From positions 1-58,824 of the forward strand of contig JADFCV010000008.1 in the NCBI GenBank assembly GCA_017161655.1: 58,824 nucleotides of DNA. The letters are read 5' to 3'. The notes under the pieces are model-generated. The model was not told the DNA's origin, did not search any database, and saw only the letters and a list, made by a program, of their open reading frames with translations. Source of the DNA: Candidatus Sumerlaeota bacterium (GTDB lineage: Bacteria > Sumerlaeota > Sumerlaeia > Sumerlaeales > Sumerlaeaceae). Positions 35,960 through 44,153 of this stretch are shown piece by piece. Each line of letters opens with the position of its first letter. Position 1 is the first letter of the stretch. Both the position numbers and the translations under genes were made by a program.

Positions 35960-36817
35960 CTACGCCAGCGGCCGCCCCGATGGAGCACACGTCCACTCGT
36001 CGTGGAGCTCCACGACGCGCGCGGCTTCCTCTAACACTTCACCAGCTCCGAAATCGCGTTCGAAAGCACAGACAGCAAAGTTCGAGCGCCGCCTGTTGTA
36101 CTCATTGATCCATTTTGCCCGCTGAGCTTCCTGAGCAGGTGTCGCACTCGGCCAGGTGTGGTGCGCAGCGTTCAGTCCCACGCGCCAGGGTTTCGGCGTC
36201 AAGCGCGCGCGAAAACACTCTTGCGCCCGACACAAACGCACATAAAGCGAATCCGACCCCAACTCCTCGAGAATGCGGCGCGTTTCCGATTCCCGCGGAT
36301 CAAACACATGCGAGGTGAAAAGTAGCCGCAGACCCGCATTGGTGCGATAGGCACGGAATGAGTACATGGAGTGCGAGCGACTCCACGAGGCCACGCGCTC
36401 GAGCGCCGCAGGAACAGGATCTGGCGCCGGCTGTCCACCACCGAACAAACGTCGCAGCAAGCCGCCGCTTGGCTTCGGTTTGGGACAATCAATGTCCACG
36501 AACATGACTTGTGCGGTGTTGAGAACCAACGCACCATAACTATTGCGCGTGACGAACCCCAGGAGCTTGTCACCGTCGCGGACCTCCTGAACGAGCTCTT
36601 CCCGCAGGGGCATTCTCTCCCCGTAAGCATAATGGTCGAGCCGTTCGTGACCCGCCACCCTTGCAGCCAGCGCGATGAGTAGGCGTTCAGCCTCGCGCTG
36701 TGCCTCCTCCTGACTCGTCTCCGAGACACCATATTTTGTAAGAAGGTAGAGGGTTCCCCCCGCGCCTTCCACCTCTCGCTCGCAGCGCGCCCAATAGCGC
36801 GGTACACGTAGAGTCAT
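35960..36817 (-). CDS. Unrecognised 285-aa protein, possible remote primase-like fold
   Basis: Start ATG 36817 with AAGGAG eleven nt upstream. The protein is soluble and rich in Arg, Leu and Ala. Two elements stand out: VMFVDID with Asp108 and Asp110 at the end of a hydrophobic strand, and FRAYRTNAGLRLLFTSHVFDP at about 154-174. A D-x-D strand followed by a basic R-x-Y-R-T-x-x-G-x-R strand is reminiscent of catalytic cores of archaeo-eukaryotic primase or nucleotidyltransferase folds, but this is a faint resemblance. An inserted Gly/Pro-rich loop (GGLLRRLFGGGQPAP) sits between them. It is divergent from pyrE and on the same strand as GH94-nanE, 184 bp upstream. The function is unknown. Confidence 0.6.
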   Translation of the reverse strand: MTLRVPRYWARCEREVEGAGGTLYLLTKYGVSETSQEEAQREAERLLIALAARVAGHERLDHYAYGERMPLREELVQEVRDGDKLLGFVTRNSYGALVLNTAQVMFVDIDCPKPKPSGGLLRRLFGGGQPAPDPVPAALERVASWSRSHSMYSFRAYRTNAGLRLLFTSHVFDPRESETRRILEELGSDSLYVRLCRAQECFRARLTPKPWRVGLNAAHHTWPSATPAQEAQRAKWINEYNRRRSNFAVCAFERDFGAGEVLEEAARVVELHDEWTCAPSGRPLA

Positions 36818-37093
36818 TTTTAGCAAATCTCCTTCGCCGGTTTCAGCTCGAGTCTAACATTGCGGGGGAAACAAGCAAGGTAAAAGCCGAGGGCTGAGCC
36901 TAAGAAAGTAATCCCTGCAGCCTCAAGATTGGCCCCCCAGTGAAAACCTTACGGAAGCAGATTGAATCGGTCTCCGCTGGCACACAATGCCGTCGGCATT
37001 TTCGCTTCGCAACAGGACGCGATCTTCACACTTGCGTTCATCTGGATGCCGATTCTTCATCATCGCGAACAAACGAACGGAAAGGAAACCGGC

Positions 37094-37696
37094 GTGACAA
37101 GCTACGTCGAATGCGTGCCGCGCGAAGAGGCGCTCGAATTATTGGAACAAGCCCAAGCTTTGCTGCGCGGACATTTTCTGCTCAGCAGTGGACTTCACAG
37201 CCCGGAGTACTTTCAGTGCGCTCGCTTGCTTGAATGGCCGCAAGTAGCAGAAAAGATCGCTCGCGCCATTGCGCAGGCTGTGCGGCCGTGGGAGCCACAA
37301 GTTGTGCTCACCCCTGCTGTGGGCGGCATCATCATCGGTTACGAACTCGCGCGGCAGCTCGGCGTGCGAAACATCTTCGCTGAGCGACCAAGTGGCGTTT
37401 TCGAGTTGCGCCGCGGTTTCGAACTCACGCCAGGCGAACGTGTGCTTCTGGCCGAGAATGTCATCACAACAGGCGGAAGTGTGCTGGAAGTCGCGCGCCT
37501 TGCTGAACAGCACGGAGCAAGCGTCGTGGGCTTCGCCACAATTGTAGATCGCTCCGGCGGAACCTTCGCACCTCCCGCCCCCGTCGCGGCCTATCTCCGC
37601 ACAAGCGCCATCACGTACGCGCCCGACGCCTGCCCCCTTTGCCAACAGAACATCGAAATCGTGAAACCGGGTAGCAGGAAAATCCGGACGAAATAA
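37094..37696 (+). CDS. pyrE: Orotate phosphoribosyltransferase
   Basis: 200 aa from GTG 37094, chosen because AAGGAAA lies just upstream and because PyrE proteins begin about here; longer ATG starts add 44 residues without similarity. The order is LLRGHFLLSSGLHSPEYFQC, VVLTPAVGGIIIGYELAR, ERPSGVFELRRGFEL and the PRPP loop VLLAENVITTGGS (117-129), with C-terminal CPLCQQNIEIVKPGSRK. It makes orotidine 5'-monophosphate from orotate and PRPP in pyrimidine synthesis. The PRPP loop has E121-N122 where an acidic pair is usual. It is divergent from the unknown minus-strand gene. Confidence 0.93.
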   Translation: MTSYVECVPREEALELLEQAQALLRGHFLLSSGLHSPEYFQCARLLEWPQVAEKIARAIAQAVRPWEPQVVLTPAVGGIIIGYELARQLGVRNIFAERPSGVFELRRGFELTPGERVLLAENVITTGGSVLEVARLAEQHGASVVGFATIVDRSGGTFAPPAPVAAYLRTSAITYAPDACPLCQQNIEIVKPGSRKIRTK

Positions 37697-37886
37697 AACG
37701 CTAGATAATTTCTAGGCCATAAGACGCTCAGGCCGCACCCAAGACCCCGACACGCATGAAAGGCGTTGCGACAAACCGAGGCGCAATTTGGGGTAGCACT
37801 TGCACATCAGCGAAAACGTTAGGTAAGTGGATGTTAGAAAAGGCTAAACTTTGTGAAATGACATTCCAACCGAGAATGCATGCGCA

Positions 37887-39011
37887 ATGCCAGCTCTCGA
37901 AGAAATTAAGATAAGTGGTTTCAAATCCATCCGCGACACGACCATCACATTGAGGGACGTGAATATCCTCGTGGGTGCCAATGCCGCTGGAAAGTCAAAC
38001 TTCCTGCAACTTTTCCAGATGATGCGTGCCCTCACGCGAAACCGCCTCAACCTGTACGTAGGCCAAAAAGGTGGCGCAAACCGCCTTCTCTACTATGGCG
38101 CAAAAATCACAAAAAAGCTCACCGTTGAAATGTGGTTTCCCCGGAACGAGAAACTTGCGAATGGTTACAAAGTTGTGCTCTCACCCACAGCTGACGACCG
38201 TTTCATATTTGAGGAAGAAGTCTGTTGCTTATGGAATAAATCTCAATACGGAAAGCCGCTCGAAGAGCGGCTAGGAGGAGGACATTCAGAAAGCCAGTTA
38301 GCCACATGTGGTTCAGGTGTGGCAAAACACGTAAGGGAATGTCTGCAATCTTGGCGAAGGTACCACTTTCATGACACGAGTGAACGTGCCCCTATACGCA
38401 TGACATGTTCATTAAACGATAATGATTACCTTCACGAAGACGGTTCTAACGTAGCAGCCTATCTTCATCGTCTGAAATACTCCCAGCGGCAAGCTGAGCA
38501 AGCAGCTTTTCGTCTCATTGAGCAAACAGTGCAGCTGGCAGTTCCTTATTTTGGCGATTTCTATCTCCGACCTACCGCTGAGAACCCGGACATGATCCGG
38601 CTGGAATGGCGCGAAAGAAGCAGCGATTATATATTTGGTCCGGAAGCTCTCTCGGATGGCTCGCTCCGTTTTATTTGTCTCGCGGCGCTTTTAAATATGC
38701 CCGCAGAACATCAGCCCCAAATCATCATCCTCGATGAGCCCGAGCTCGGGCTCCACCCTGCAGCACTTCAGCTGGTCGCCGAAATGGTGCGCACAGCAGC
38801 CGCCCACACCCAGGTAGTTTTAGCGACCCATTCTGTTTCGCTTCTTAACTATTTCTCCCCTGAAGATGTGATCGTTGTCGATCGTGGAGACGAAGGAACC
38901 ACATTCCGACGATTGAGCGAAGAGAACCTACGTCACTGGATGGAGGAATTTGAACATTACGGAGTCGGGGACCTGTGGGAGAAAAACGTCTTTGGTGGAG
39001 GACCGTGGTGA
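37887..39011 (+). CDS. AAA ATPase (AAA_21/OLD-type), first gene of a putative defence pair
   Basis: 374 aa. The SMC/ABC-like ATPase head is complete: start LEEIKISGFKSIRDTTITL, Walker A GANAAGKSN (30-38), signature-like ALSDGSLRF (254-262), Walker B IIILDEPE (279-286) followed by LGLHPAALQ, and switch His in LATHS (312-316). The middle (residues 80-240) has no coiled coil long enough for an SMC and instead a globular insert. Such ATPases pair with nuclease-like partners in RloAB and PARIS (AriA/AriB) anti-phage systems. The stop overlaps the start of the DUF4276-like gene, so both are translated together. The ribosome-binding site is weak. It lies between two pyrimidine genes with long gaps on both sides. 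Confidence 0.88.
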   Translation: MPALEEIKISGFKSIRDTTITLRDVNILVGANAAGKSNFLQLFQMMRALTRNRLNLYVGQKGGANRLLYYGAKITKKLTVEMWFPRNEKLANGYKVVLSPTADDRFIFEEEVCCLWNKSQYGKPLEERLGGGHSESQLATCGSGVAKHVRECLQSWRRYHFHDTSERAPIRMTCSLNDNDYLHEDGSNVAAYLHRLKYSQRQAEQAAFRLIEQTVQLAVPYFGDFYLRPTAENPDMIRLEWRERSSDYIFGPEALSDGSLRFICLAALLNMPAEHQPQIIILDEPELGLHPAALQLVAEMVRTAAAHTQVVLATHSVSLLNYFSPEDVIVVDRGDEGTTFRRLSEENLRHWMEEFEHYGVGDLWEKNVFGGGPW

Positions 39012-39739
39012 GTTCCGGAGTCAAGGCCCTCTTTGTTGTCGAAGGACATTGCGAAGCCGATTTTGTGAAAAAAGTTTTAGGTCCTTTTTTTCACCAAAGG
39101 TGTCAGGTGGGGCTTCAACCGATTCTGATAGAAACTGGCAAACGCGCCGGTGGGACAAAATCTGGTGGCGGACTCACAACTTTTCATCAGCTGGAAAAAG
39201 CAGTCAGAGCCACTCTTAAGGATTCGAGTGCAACTGTGGTGACAACCATGGTAGACACTTATCGATTTCCTGTAAAAACTTTACCAACCGAATTCCCATT
39301 CCGAGAAGAAATCCTGTGTGAAACCAATCTTTTAGAAAAAGCAAAGCGAATCGAGCAAGGGTTATCAAATTACTTCGGAAATTCCCCTAAGTTTATTCCA
39401 TTTCTCATGGTCGTGGAATTCGAGACCTTACTGTTTTCTGATCCTGACATTCTGAAGGATCGGCTTGAAGAGCGCGCAAAACGGGAGGGCCACCAATTTC
39501 GCAAGTATTGGAAAACTCTTGAGCAGTCGCTCCGCAGATGCAGCTCCGTTGAGGAGATTAATGGGGGAAGAGATACGCATCCCGCTGCCAGACTAAGCAA
39601 GCTTTGGGGAGAGGTTGAATTTCGGAAGCGCCAGGTAGGGGTCCCTCTCGCAGAGCAGATAGGCCTCAGTAGAATGCGAGAAAAATGTCCACATTTCGAT
39701 GAGTGGATAAGCTCCCTTGAGACGAAACTTTGCCCCTAG
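39008..39739 (+). CDS. DUF4276-like protein, partner of the AAA ATPase
   Basis: 243 aa from GTG 39008, which overlaps the ATPase stop (GTGA) and is six nt after GGAGG; a GTG at 39005 is also possible. The start KALFVVEGHCEADFVKKVL has the acidic V-E-G-x-x-E motif of TOPRIM-related proteins. TTMVDTYRFP (80-88) matches the D-x-Y-x-x-P element of DUF4276, and VVEFETLLFSDPDIL (135-149) its E-x-L-L-F-S element. The family resembles RloB and the AriB toxin, predicted nucleases held by an ATPase partner. The three acidic clusters (Glu12, Asp83, Glu137) are candidates for metal binding. The nuclease role is inference. Confidence 0.8.
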   Translation: MSSGVKALFVVEGHCEADFVKKVLGPFFHQRCQVGLQPILIETGKRAGGTKSGGGLTTFHQLEKAVRATLKDSSATVVTTMVDTYRFPVKTLPTEFPFREEILCETNLLEKAKRIEQGLSNYFGNSPKFIPFLMVVEFETLLFSDPDILKDRLEERAKREGHQFRKYWKTLEQSLRRCSSVEEINGGRDTHPAARLSKLWGEVEFRKRQVGVPLAEQIGLSRMREKCPHFDEWISSLETKLCP

Positions 39740-40041
39740 CTGCAAATGTGAGTCGGCAATTCGAAACGGAAATTGCTTCCTGGTTTCCAAAGAAGTCCAT
39801 GACTTAATCCAAGTGATTTTTATCCGAAGATTCCTCTCTTGTTGAGCACACCGGATTTCCTCCCACTAAGAGTTCTTGAAATTGTTTTGGCTCACGCATG
39901 TTCGGGCAACCTGGCTCGTGGCCGCCAGTGCCGGAATTTCTTGCAAGTCAGTGGCGGCGTGTGGAGCGTTCGCGTCTACGGTGTGCGCCGATTGGCTGGT
40001 GCGTTGGTGCATAGAGTGCCCAAAAAAGGAGGACGAGAGAC
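39740..40041. other. Intergenic region between the defence-like pair and dCMP deaminase
   Basis: About 300 bp. Its last 20 bases hold the very strong ribosome-binding site AAAAAAGGAGG (40023-40033) of the deaminase gene. The open frames in it have no family features. I see no terminator for the ATPase pair and no att-like repeat matching the other flank. Confidence 0.5.
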
Positions 40042-40542
40042 ATGAGCGACGATCTCGAGCTCGAACGCCGTCTAGAGGAAGAAAACCGCCGCGCGGAAGA
40101 AGCCGGCCGACGCTTGGCTCAGGGTAAACGCGTAGATTGGCACCACTATTTCATGAATATCGCTCACGTCGTGGCTACGCGCGCCACCTGCGACCGCAAG
40201 CACGTGGGAGCCGTGATCGTGCGCGACAAGAATATTCTCTCGACGGGCTACAACGGCTCCATTCGCGGCCTGCCGCACTGCGACGACGTCGGCCACGACA
40301 TGGTGGCGGGCCACTGCGTGCGCACCGTGCACGCCGAAGCCAACGCCATCATCCAGGCGGCACGCCACGGAGTGCGCATTGAGGGCGCCGATATCTACAC
40401 GACCGCCAGCCCGTGCTGGGAATGCTTCAAGCTCATCGCCAATGCTGGCATTAAGCGCATCTTCTACGGCGAGTTTTATCGCGAGGAAAAGGTTTTCCAG
40501 GTCGCGCGCGAATTGGGGATCGAGCTGATTAAGATCGAATAG
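40042..40542 (+). CDS. Deoxycytidylate (dCMP) deaminase, ComEB-like
   Basis: 166 aa. Zinc-dependent deaminase motifs are complete: H97-A-E99 (TVHAEANAI) and S-P-C125-W-E-C128. The ComEB/dCMP deaminase core begins at DWHHYFMNIAHVVATRATC and contains GYNGSIRGLPHCDD. It converts dCMP to dUMP, supplying thymidylate synthesis. An extra N-terminal stretch of about 30 residues, rich in Glu and Arg and predicted helical, is not part of the usual enzyme. The ribosome-binding site is strong. With pyrE it brackets the ATPase/DUF4276 pair. Confidence 0.92.
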   Translation: MSDDLELERRLEEENRRAEEAGRRLAQGKRVDWHHYFMNIAHVVATRATCDRKHVGAVIVRDKNILSTGYNGSIRGLPHCDDVGHDMVAGHCVRTVHAEANAIIQAARHGVRIEGADIYTTASPCWECFKLIANAGIKRIFYGEFYREEKVFQVARELGIELIKIE

Positions 40543-40820
40543 CCCCGTCCAGAAATCTCGCAGTGGCGCCCTGCCCGCGCAGAGAAACGGTTCGCAAAAC
40601 CATAGCGCGGGCGTGCTGTCACGCGGGACACTTTCTCGTCGCTCTCTGGAATGATCCGCCGAGGAATAACCCTGCGGCCAGCGCAAGGGGTACCCGCCTG
40701 CCACGCTGCTCCGGCCGAAGGCTTTCTCACGAATTCATCAGAGTGTATGATCTCGTATGATTGCAAATGGGCAGCTCGCCTGTCGCCCGCCCCCCGAACA
40801 TTTGCAAGGTTCTCTGGCCC

Positions 40821-42227
40821 CTACGAGTGAATCACACGCCCTTCGGCCGCAAGCGCCGCCTCTTTCACGGCCTCGGAAAGCGTGGGATGCGCATGACAGG
40901 TCCGGGCGATATCTTCCGCGGTTCCGCCAAACTCCATCGCCAGCACTGCTTCTGCCACAAGCTCCGATGCGCGCGGGCCGAAAATGTGGACGCCGAGCAC
41001 GCGGCCGCGTGGTCCCGTGATCACCTTCACAAATCCTTCGCGCTCACCTGCCGCCTTCGCGCGTCCGTTGGCGGCAAAGGCAAACTTGCCCACTTTCACA
41101 GCATCGGCATAGCGTTCGCGCGCCTCGCGCTCCGTGAGTCCCACGTAGGCTGCTTCCGGCCACGTGTACACCACGCCGGGAATTGCGTCGTAGTTCACAT
41201 GTCCGGGCTGGCCCGCAAGAATCTCAGCCCACGCCACGCCTTCCTCCTCGGCTTTATGCGCCAGCATCGGTCCGCGCACGAGGTCGCCGATTGCGCTCAC
41301 GCCCGGGGCAGTCGTGCGGAATTCATCGTCAATTTTCACGCGTCGCCGCTCGTCAAGTTCCACGCCGGCCGCTTCCAGACCAAGCCCCTCCGCAAACGGC
41401 CGCCGCCCCACCGCCACAAGGACTCGGTCGCACTCGATCGCCGCGCGCGTGCCATCCGCTTTCGTGATTTCCACCGTGGCACGCTCATTGGTCACGCGCA
41501 CACCCTCCAGCTTCGCCCCAAGCTCGAATTCTAACCCCTGCTTGCGAAGCGCCTTCGTGAGCGCATCGCTGACCTCGTCATCCATCATCGGCAAAAGCTT
41601 TGGCAGCATCTCCACCACCGTGACGCGAGCACCAAGCCGACGCCACACGCTGCCGAGTTCCAGTCCAATAAAACCCGCCCCCACCACGACCAGATGCTCC
41701 GGCACACGGTCGAATTCGAGCGCCTCCGTCGAGCTCACCACCACACGACCATCAAACGGCGCAAAGGGCAATTCCACGGGGACGCTACCCGTGGCCAGCA
41801 AGATATTCTTACGCGCCTCAAGTTCAATCTCGCCGTCGTCCGTCGCCACCGCCACCCGCATACCGCCGGCTAAACGCGCCCGCCCGCGAATCACCGTCAC
41901 GCCATTTTTCTTCATCAGCATCGCGATGCCGCGCGTCAGCTCCTCCACCACTTTGCGCTTGCGCGCGATCATGCGGGGCACATCAATCTTCGGCTCCCCC
42001 ACCTCGATGCCGTGCGAAGCAAAATCATGCGCCGCCATTGCGAAAAGCTCACTCGAATCCAGCAACGCCTTGCTCGGGATGCACCCCACGTTCAGGCACG
42101 TCCCGCCGAGCGTCGCATTCTTCTCCACCAACGCCACATCGAAACCCAACTGCGCTGCGCGAATCGCCGCAACGTAGCCCCCCGGTCCTGCGCCGATAAT
42201 CACCGCATCAAAGGTCGTTTTCGTCAT
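40821..42227 (-). CDS. lpdA: Dihydrolipoyl dehydrogenase
   Basis: 468 aa from ATG 42227; a GTG one codon upstream is equally placed relative to GAGG. FAD-binding GAGPGGYVAAIRAAQLG, redox-active disulphide C44/C49 in GGTCLNVGCIPSKALL, NAD-binding VVGAGFIGLELGSVWRRLGA, second FAD motif SAIGDLVRGPMLAHKAEEEG, and the C-terminal CHAHPTLSEAVKEAAL with the active-site His-Glu. It reoxidises dihydrolipoamide of 2-oxoacid dehydrogenases or the glycine cleavage system, none of which is in the window. It is convergent with the dCMP deaminase gene. The local base composition is richer in G+C than neighbours. Confidence 0.95.
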   Translation of the reverse strand: MTKTTFDAVIIGAGPGGYVAAIRAAQLGFDVALVEKNATLGGTCLNVGCIPSKALLDSSELFAMAAHDFASHGIEVGEPKIDVPRMIARKRKVVEELTRGIAMLMKKNGVTVIRGRARLAGGMRVAVATDDGEIELEARKNILLATGSVPVELPFAPFDGRVVVSSTEALEFDRVPEHLVVVGAGFIGLELGSVWRRLGARVTVVEMLPKLLPMMDDEVSDALTKALRKQGLEFELGAKLEGVRVTNERATVEITKADGTRAAIECDRVLVAVGRRPFAEGLGLEAAGVELDERRRVKIDDEFRTTAPGVSAIGDLVRGPMLAHKAEEEGVAWAEILAGQPGHVNYDAIPGVVYTWPEAAYVGLTEREARERYADAVKVGKFAFAANGRAKAAGEREGFVKVITGPRGRVLGVHIFGPRASELVAEAVLAMEFGGTAEDIARTCHAHPTLSEAVKEAALAAEGRVIHS

Positions 42228-42560
42228 CACATGCGCCTCACGCTGAGAATCATCACATCACCTTACCACGTAGCGCAGAAAAACATAGACAGCCGACGGA
42301 GAACTGCCGTGGCGTGTCTCGCCCGACTCACGGACCTGGAGAAAGAAAAAACGGGGCGTAAAAGGGAAAAGAGGGAATCTTAGCTGGGGAAGGCTAGCCC
42401 GACATCCTGGGGCTCACGGGGGCAAAGCTCCTTCAGGACGTCGTGAAGCTCGCCGGGTCGCATCACCCGTCGCGCATGCCACCGCCCAAAACGCCCATCC
42501 GCATTCACCTCTCACGGTGCCAGAGCCGGCAGGTAGCGCAGGCGTCCTCGCCTGCACTCC
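42228..42560. other. Intergenic region with a REP-like hairpin
   Basis: 333 bp between lpdA (starting leftwards) and the secreted-protein gene (ending here). It holds the lpdA upstream region, in which I cannot identify a promoter, and at its right end the REP-like palindrome at 42533-42559. No open frame is convincing. Confidence 0.5.
42533..42559 (+). repeat. REP-like palindromic element, copy 1
   Basis: A 27-bp sequence, identical to 44372-44398. Its core GCAGGCGTCCTCGCCTGC (42538-42555) is a perfect 7-bp stem with loop TCCT. It ends at the stop codon of the secreted-protein gene (minus strand) and may act as its 3' hairpin. Confidence 0.75.
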
Positions 42561-44153
42561 CTAGCGCGGGCAGCTTTTCACCTTTATCGTCACGCGCTGG
42601 GACGACGGATTTTTTATTTCCGCCTGCACTGACTGCTGGACCAACTTGCCAAGCTCTGCGCTGGGAAGATTCTTGCCATTCACGACAAAGACAATCCAGT
42701 CGCGGTGCATCCGCCGCCCGGTCGTTTCATCCTCGGTTTCGCCCTTCAAGTGCGGTGTGGCCGCCGCTCCGCCGCTACTGCTCAAGCGTCCGCCCGTACT
42801 GCCCGTGGACCCACCTTTCAGGGAACCTTTCAAGTGGTCGGGCAAATTCAAACTGATAGGCCCTGGGTCTGGGATGTCGCCAAATTCCATCGTGGGAGAG
42901 TCAAAATCCAGAAGGCACATACAGAAGGGCCCCAGCTCGTTGGTGACAGTCCAGCACGGGGGCTCACATTTCTCCGCATTCTGTTTTGCCCCCGCCGTGG
43001 TCGCCGGCGCTGTTCCCGTCGGTGTGACGGAGATGACGATGACTTTTCTCTCTCCCCGTGCCTGCTGGCGCTCGAGCACCTCAGCCACGCGCCCGATCAT
43101 CACATCGTCTCCACTCTTGCTGACGCGCGCCGCGTCGGCTTTTGTAAGCTTCGCCCCCGACGCGATAGCATCGATCGCTGGAGTCAATTGCTTTGCCAAA
43201 GCGTTTGCCACGGCTTCGTCGCCGGGATCCCAGCAGGCAATCACGGCACGAACGTCGTGTGCTTGGGCGTTTTCAGCCACCTGAGTTCTTGCGACGTTCG
43301 CCACGCGGGCCGCTGGACCTGGCTTGTTGGCAGGGTCTGCCGGCGGATTTTTCTCCTTATCGGTTTCGTGCGTCTGGTTCGACACATCTTCTGCGCCCTG
43401 CGGTGATGCGCCCAATGGACGAGACGCGGGTCTACCGCCCCCCTCGGGCGTCTGTTGTACAGGCGCATTTCCCGATGATCCCGGCGCCGGTTGCACATTC
43501 CCCTCGCGCGTGTGCTGCAATGCCGGGTTCTTCGCGTTCTCTTTCCCTTTAATTGGTGGGGAAGAAAGCTCCCCACCACCCGTCTGCTGGAATTGATTGT
43601 GAATAGGATATGGAGCACCTTTTGGCACCTCCACCCCACGCTGCAAGACGGGGGTCGAGGGAACCTGGCCTCCAGGCCCGCCACTGGCCTCCCGCTTTGC
43701 GGATGGAGTGGACTTATTGTGAAAAGGGATATGCCTTGCCGACGTGCCGTTGGCCCCAGGGTTCACGGATGGAGTGGACTTGTTGTGGAAAGGGATGTGC
43801 CTAGCCGACGCGCCATCGGCCCCAGGGTTCGCTCCAGCAGCGTTCCCGTCGGCCGTCTGCCCGCCGTTGTCCGGCTTCGCGTTCGGGGCCCAATTTCTGT
43901 CACCGTTCGCTGCGGAAGAGGTAGGCCCCATTACCGTCCCGGAGCGAACGACTCTTCCGATACCACTCCGGGTCTCTTGTCCGCCGGCGACCGACACAGC
44001 AGCCGGCGGCGGGCTAGCGTGCTCAACCCCTGCCGGTGCCATTCCCTGCAGTGGGTTGCTGGAAATCAGGTTTTGAGGGGACTTTCGTGTTTCCCCCATA
44101 GCTATGGCGCTTAGAGCGCACAGGGCGGCGAGAAGAAATTCACTTCTGCGCAT
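42561..44153 (-). CDS. Secreted low-complexity protein of unknown function with an internal tandem duplication
   Basis: 530 aa from ATG 44153 (GGAG nine nt upstream), with a signal peptide (EFLLAALCALSAIAMG). Residues 30-290 are Pro/Gly/Asn/Ser/Gln-rich and look disordered. They include two adjacent 22-aa copies at about 108-151, centred on ASARHIPFHNKSTPS and TSARHIPFHNKSTPS. A folded part follows: HDVRAVIACWDPGDEAVANALAKQL to RGERKVIVISVTPTG. Two short Cys-containing segments (CEPPCWTV, FCMCLLDF) come next. The C-terminal module WIVFVVNGKNLPSAELGKLVQQ ends in a single Cys. I recognise no family; the last module recalls small alpha/beta periplasmic domains. It is divergent from the FN3 lipoprotein, also secreted and low-complexity. 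Confidence 0.7.
   Translation of the reverse strand: MRRSEFLLAALCALSAIAMGETRKSPQNLISSNPLQGMAPAGVEHASPPPAAVSVAGGQETRSGIGRVVRSGTVMGPTSSAANGDRNWAPNAKPDNGGQTADGNAAGANPGADGASARHIPFHNKSTPSVNPGANGTSARHIPFHNKSTPSAKREASGGPGGQVPSTPVLQRGVEVPKGAPYPIHNQFQQTGGGELSSPPIKGKENAKNPALQHTREGNVQPAPGSSGNAPVQQTPEGGGRPASRPLGASPQGAEDVSNQTHETDKEKNPPADPANKPGPAARVANVARTQVAENAQAHDVRAVIACWDPGDEAVANALAKQLTPAIDAIASGAKLTKADAARVSKSGDDVMIGRVAEVLERQQARGERKVIVISVTPTGTAPATTAGAKQNAEKCEPPCWTVTNELGPFCMCLLDFDSPTMEFGDIPDPGPISLNLPDHLKGSLKGGSTGSTGGRLSSSGGAAATPHLKGETEDETTGRRMHRDWIVFVVNGKNLPSAELGKLVQQSVQAEIKNPSSQRVTIKVKSCPR
43701..43832 (-). repeat. 66-bp tandem duplication inside the secreted-protein gene
   Basis: Two adjacent 66-bp units, 43701-43766 and 43767-43832, differ at only a few positions and keep the frame. 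They encode the two 22-residue repeats of the secreted protein. The differences are mostly silent, pointing to a not very recent duplication. Confidence 0.85.

Noticed and set aside
41314-42177. Plus-strand frame of 287 aa opposite lpdA
   Set aside because: Ser/Arg/Thr/Pro-rich sequence typical of antisense frames in G+C-rich genes; lpdA motifs on the minus strand are complete.
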